A program made the position numbers and the translations under genes. This document shows positions 5,662 through 6,821 of a stretch of 6,821 bases of DNA, piece after piece (the first letter of the stretch is position 1; each line of letters starts with the position of its first letter). The DNA lies in NCBI GenBank assembly GCA_025963425.1, contig JAOPUQ010000238.1, positions 1 to 6,821 of the forward strand, written 5' to 3'. The notes beneath the pieces are model-generated. The model searched no databases, was not told the DNA's origin, and was given only the letters and a program-made list of their open reading frames with translations. Source of the stretch: Modestobacter sp. (lineage in GTDB: Bacteria > Actinomycetota > Actinomycetes > Mycobacteriales > Geodermatophilaceae).

Positions 5662-6821
5662 TCAGGACTTCCCCGTGCCGTCGTCGGGTGGACCGGAGCG
5701 GGACCGATCGTCCCCGGCCGGGTGGTCGTGGCCCAGCCGGATGAGCAGGTCGGCCACCTCCTGCCCCGCCCAGCTCTCCCCCGAGCCGCGGGCCAGCTGG
5801 GCGGCCACCGGGCCCAGCACCTCCGACAGCGCCGTCTCCGCCTCGTCCAGCAGGCCGCGGTACGCCGGGTCGAGCAGGTACCCGGTCGGCCGGCTGGACA
5901 GGCAGCCCACCAGGTCGAGCAGCACCTCCAGGCGGCGCGCGGCCTCGGCGGCGGGCACGTCGGCCGGTGCCATGGCCACGGTCTCGGCGTCCTGCTCCCA
6001 CAGCCGGGCACGCACCGGGTCCTCCCGCAGGGCCAGCACCGTGCCGATGCGCCGCCGGGCGCCGTCCCGGGGGCCGCTCAGCGCGGTGCGCACCTGGTGG
6101 GCGATGCGGATCAGGTCGTCGTCCAGCATCGAGGTGCCGACGAAGAGCACGTGCCGGGTGAGCAGCAGGCAGTGCAGGACGCCGGCCAGCGCGCTCCCGG
6201 AGTCACCGAACCGCAGGTACTGCTCCCGGGTGAGGACGACGCTGTCCGGGTGCCCGGAGTCCCCGTGCAGCTTCAGCAACCAGGCCGCGCCCGCGATCGC
6301 CTCCTGGAACGGCAGCACCTGCAGCTCGCGACCCACGTCGGCGGCGGCGAGCTCGACCAGCGGGTCGTAGTCGGTGGTCACGAACTCCCCGACCGGCAGC
6401 CCCGCGACCAGCGCGTGCGCGAGCGAGTACGGACCCGGTCCGAACCGCTCCTGCACGTAGCGGGCCAGGTCCTCGCGGCCGAGCTCCCGGGCCAGCAGGG
6501 CGGCCGAGTCCTGCGGAGGCAGCTCCGCCAGCCCGGTGCGCAGCCCCTCGGCCAGGCCCGCGCGGGTGGCCAGCTCGTCGAGCAGCTCCTCCCAGGTCGG
6601 CAGCCCGGCCGCGGCGCTGACCCCGGCGCCGAGGAAGACCGCCAGCTGTCCGCGCCGGGCCCGCTCGCCGAGCTGCCCGGCCACCTCCCGCAGCGACCGG
6701 GGCAGGTCCCAGTCGCCGCCGCCACCACCCCGGCGCACCCGCTGCGCGGCGGACAGGTCGCTGGGCCGGCGCAGGACCAGGGCGACGTCGTAGCCGTGCT
6801 CGTCGGCGGCCTCGCGCAGCA
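5662..6821 (-). CDS. SIR2-like (SIR2_2 type) NAD-binding protein, N-terminus cut off by the window edge
   Basis: About 385 residues are visible. The frame is open through the right edge, and the 27 codons before the in-frame GTG at 6738 read like protein (YDVALVLRRPSDLSAAQR), so I regard the gene as partial with its start outside. Numbering from that GTG as residue 1, the SIR2 core shows the NAD-binding loop FLGAGVSAAAGLPTW (35-49), TTDYDPLVE (121-129), LKLHGD with the likely catalytic His158, VLTREQYLRF (168-177) and VLFVGTSMLDDDLI (197-210). Sirtuins and SIR2_2 proteins usually have Asn where Asp123 sits. There is no CxxC zinc site (only Cys190 and Cys279), so this is not a classical protein deacetylase. 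Related domains hydrolyse NAD+ in phage-defence proteins such as ThsA and DSR, but many actinobacterial SIR2_2 proteins have no known role. About 75 helical residues follow, then an acidic, probably disordered tail. The gene leads the membrane protein/P450 operon. Confidence 0.88.
   Translation of the reverse strand, partial: LREAADEHGYDVALVLRRPSDLSAAQRVRRGGGGGDWDLPRSLREVAGQLGERARRGQLAVFLGAGVSAAAGLPTWEELLDELATRAGLAEGLRTGLAELPPQDSAALLARELGREDLARYVQERFGPGPYSLAHALVAGLPVGEFVTTDYDPLVELAAADVGRELQVLPFQEAIAGAAWLLKLHGDSGHPDSVVLTREQYLRFGDSGSALAGVLHCLLLTRHVLFVGTSMLDDDLIRIAHQVRTALSGPRDGARRRIGTVLALREDPVRARLWEQDAETVAMAPADVPAAEAARRLEVLLDLVGCLSSRPTGYLLDPAYRGLLDEAETALSEVLGPVAAQLARGSGESWAGQEVADLLIRLGHDHPAGDDRSRSGPPDDGTGKS
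5668..5674 (-). promoter_or_regulatory. Ribosome binding site of the membrane-protein gene
   Basis: GGGGAAG on the - strand, 8 bases before ATG 5659 and lying within the last codons of the SIR2-like gene. It is one of the few convincing Shine-Dalgarno sequences in the window and fixes the start of the membrane protein. Confidence 0.6.

Noticed and set aside
5660..6001. Longer membrane-protein frame with a start at 6001 (306 aa)
   Set aside because: The extension is Gly/Arg/Pro-rich and lies over the SIR2-like gene. A strong ribosome site stands 8 bases before ATG 5659.
5085..6011. Upstream extension of the P450 frame to about 725 aa
   Set aside because: The extra part overlaps the membrane-protein and SIR2-like genes in a different frame and is Arg/Pro-rich. 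CYP152 proteins are about 416 aa, which fits ATG 5084.
3999..6370. Long + strand open frames (444 and 419 aa) opposite the P450, membrane and SIR2-like genes
   Set aside because: They are antisense shadows with biased composition and no motifs. The - strand frames match known families over their full length.
5662..6738. SIR2-like protein as a classical zinc-dependent sirtuin deacetylase
   Set aside because: There are no CxxC pairs (only two isolated cysteines), and the motifs fit the SIR2_2-type domain instead.
1..6821. Mobile elements, CRISPR, tRNA, integrase or direct-repeat boundaries marking a genomic island
   Set aside because: None was seen. Composition looks uniform and genes are continuous, so transfer cannot be argued from this window.

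Overview
This is a very GC-rich window (over 70% G+C by eye, third codon positions almost all G or C). It is packed tightly with genes whose proteins look actinobacterial. The style resembles Geodermatophilaceae-type actinobacteria, but that placement is inferred from composition and remembered protein families, not from a marker gene. No tRNA, rRNA, CRISPR array, transposase or integrase is visible, and no stretch over about 65 bases lacks a gene.

Layout: on the + strand, the 3' part of a HelD/HelR-type RNA-polymerase-associated motor ATPase gene runs in from the left edge and stops at 695. Everything else is on the - strand, in transcription order from right to left. First is a SIR2-like NAD-binding protein that is truncated at the right edge (5662-6821). 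Next come a small unrecognised membrane protein (5081-5659), a CYP152-family fatty-acid peroxygenase cytochrome P450 (3834-5084), an RsbQ-type alpha/beta hydrolase (2981-3772), and an RsbP-type PAS-GAF-GAF-PP2C serine/threonine phosphatase (714-2969). The phosphatase and HelR genes converge with 18 bases between their stops. An imperfect GC-rich stem there includes both stop codons and probably serves as a two-way terminator.

How the genes may work together: the first three - strand genes are very tightly coupled, with 2 bases between SIR2 and the membrane protein and a 4-base ATGA overlap into the P450. RsbQ and RsbP are coupled by an 11-base gap and form a recognisable stress-signalling pair. 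In Bacillus subtilis the RsbQ hydrolase is needed for the PAS phosphatase RsbP to activate the general stress sigma factor through RsbV/RsbW. The 61-base gap between the P450 and RsbQ contains a weak ECF-like promoter candidate that would give a nearly leaderless rsbQ message.

The most interesting points are these: (i) the P450 carries the Phe and His that occupy the active-site positions of the alkene-forming OleT, not the Gln of the hydroxylase P450-BSbeta; (ii) a fatty-acid-modifying enzyme lies just upstream of a hydrolase/PAS signalling pair whose natural ligand is unknown; (iii) a SIR2-like protein, a membrane protein and a peroxygenase are joined in one operon-like unit, a combination I do not recognise as a described system.
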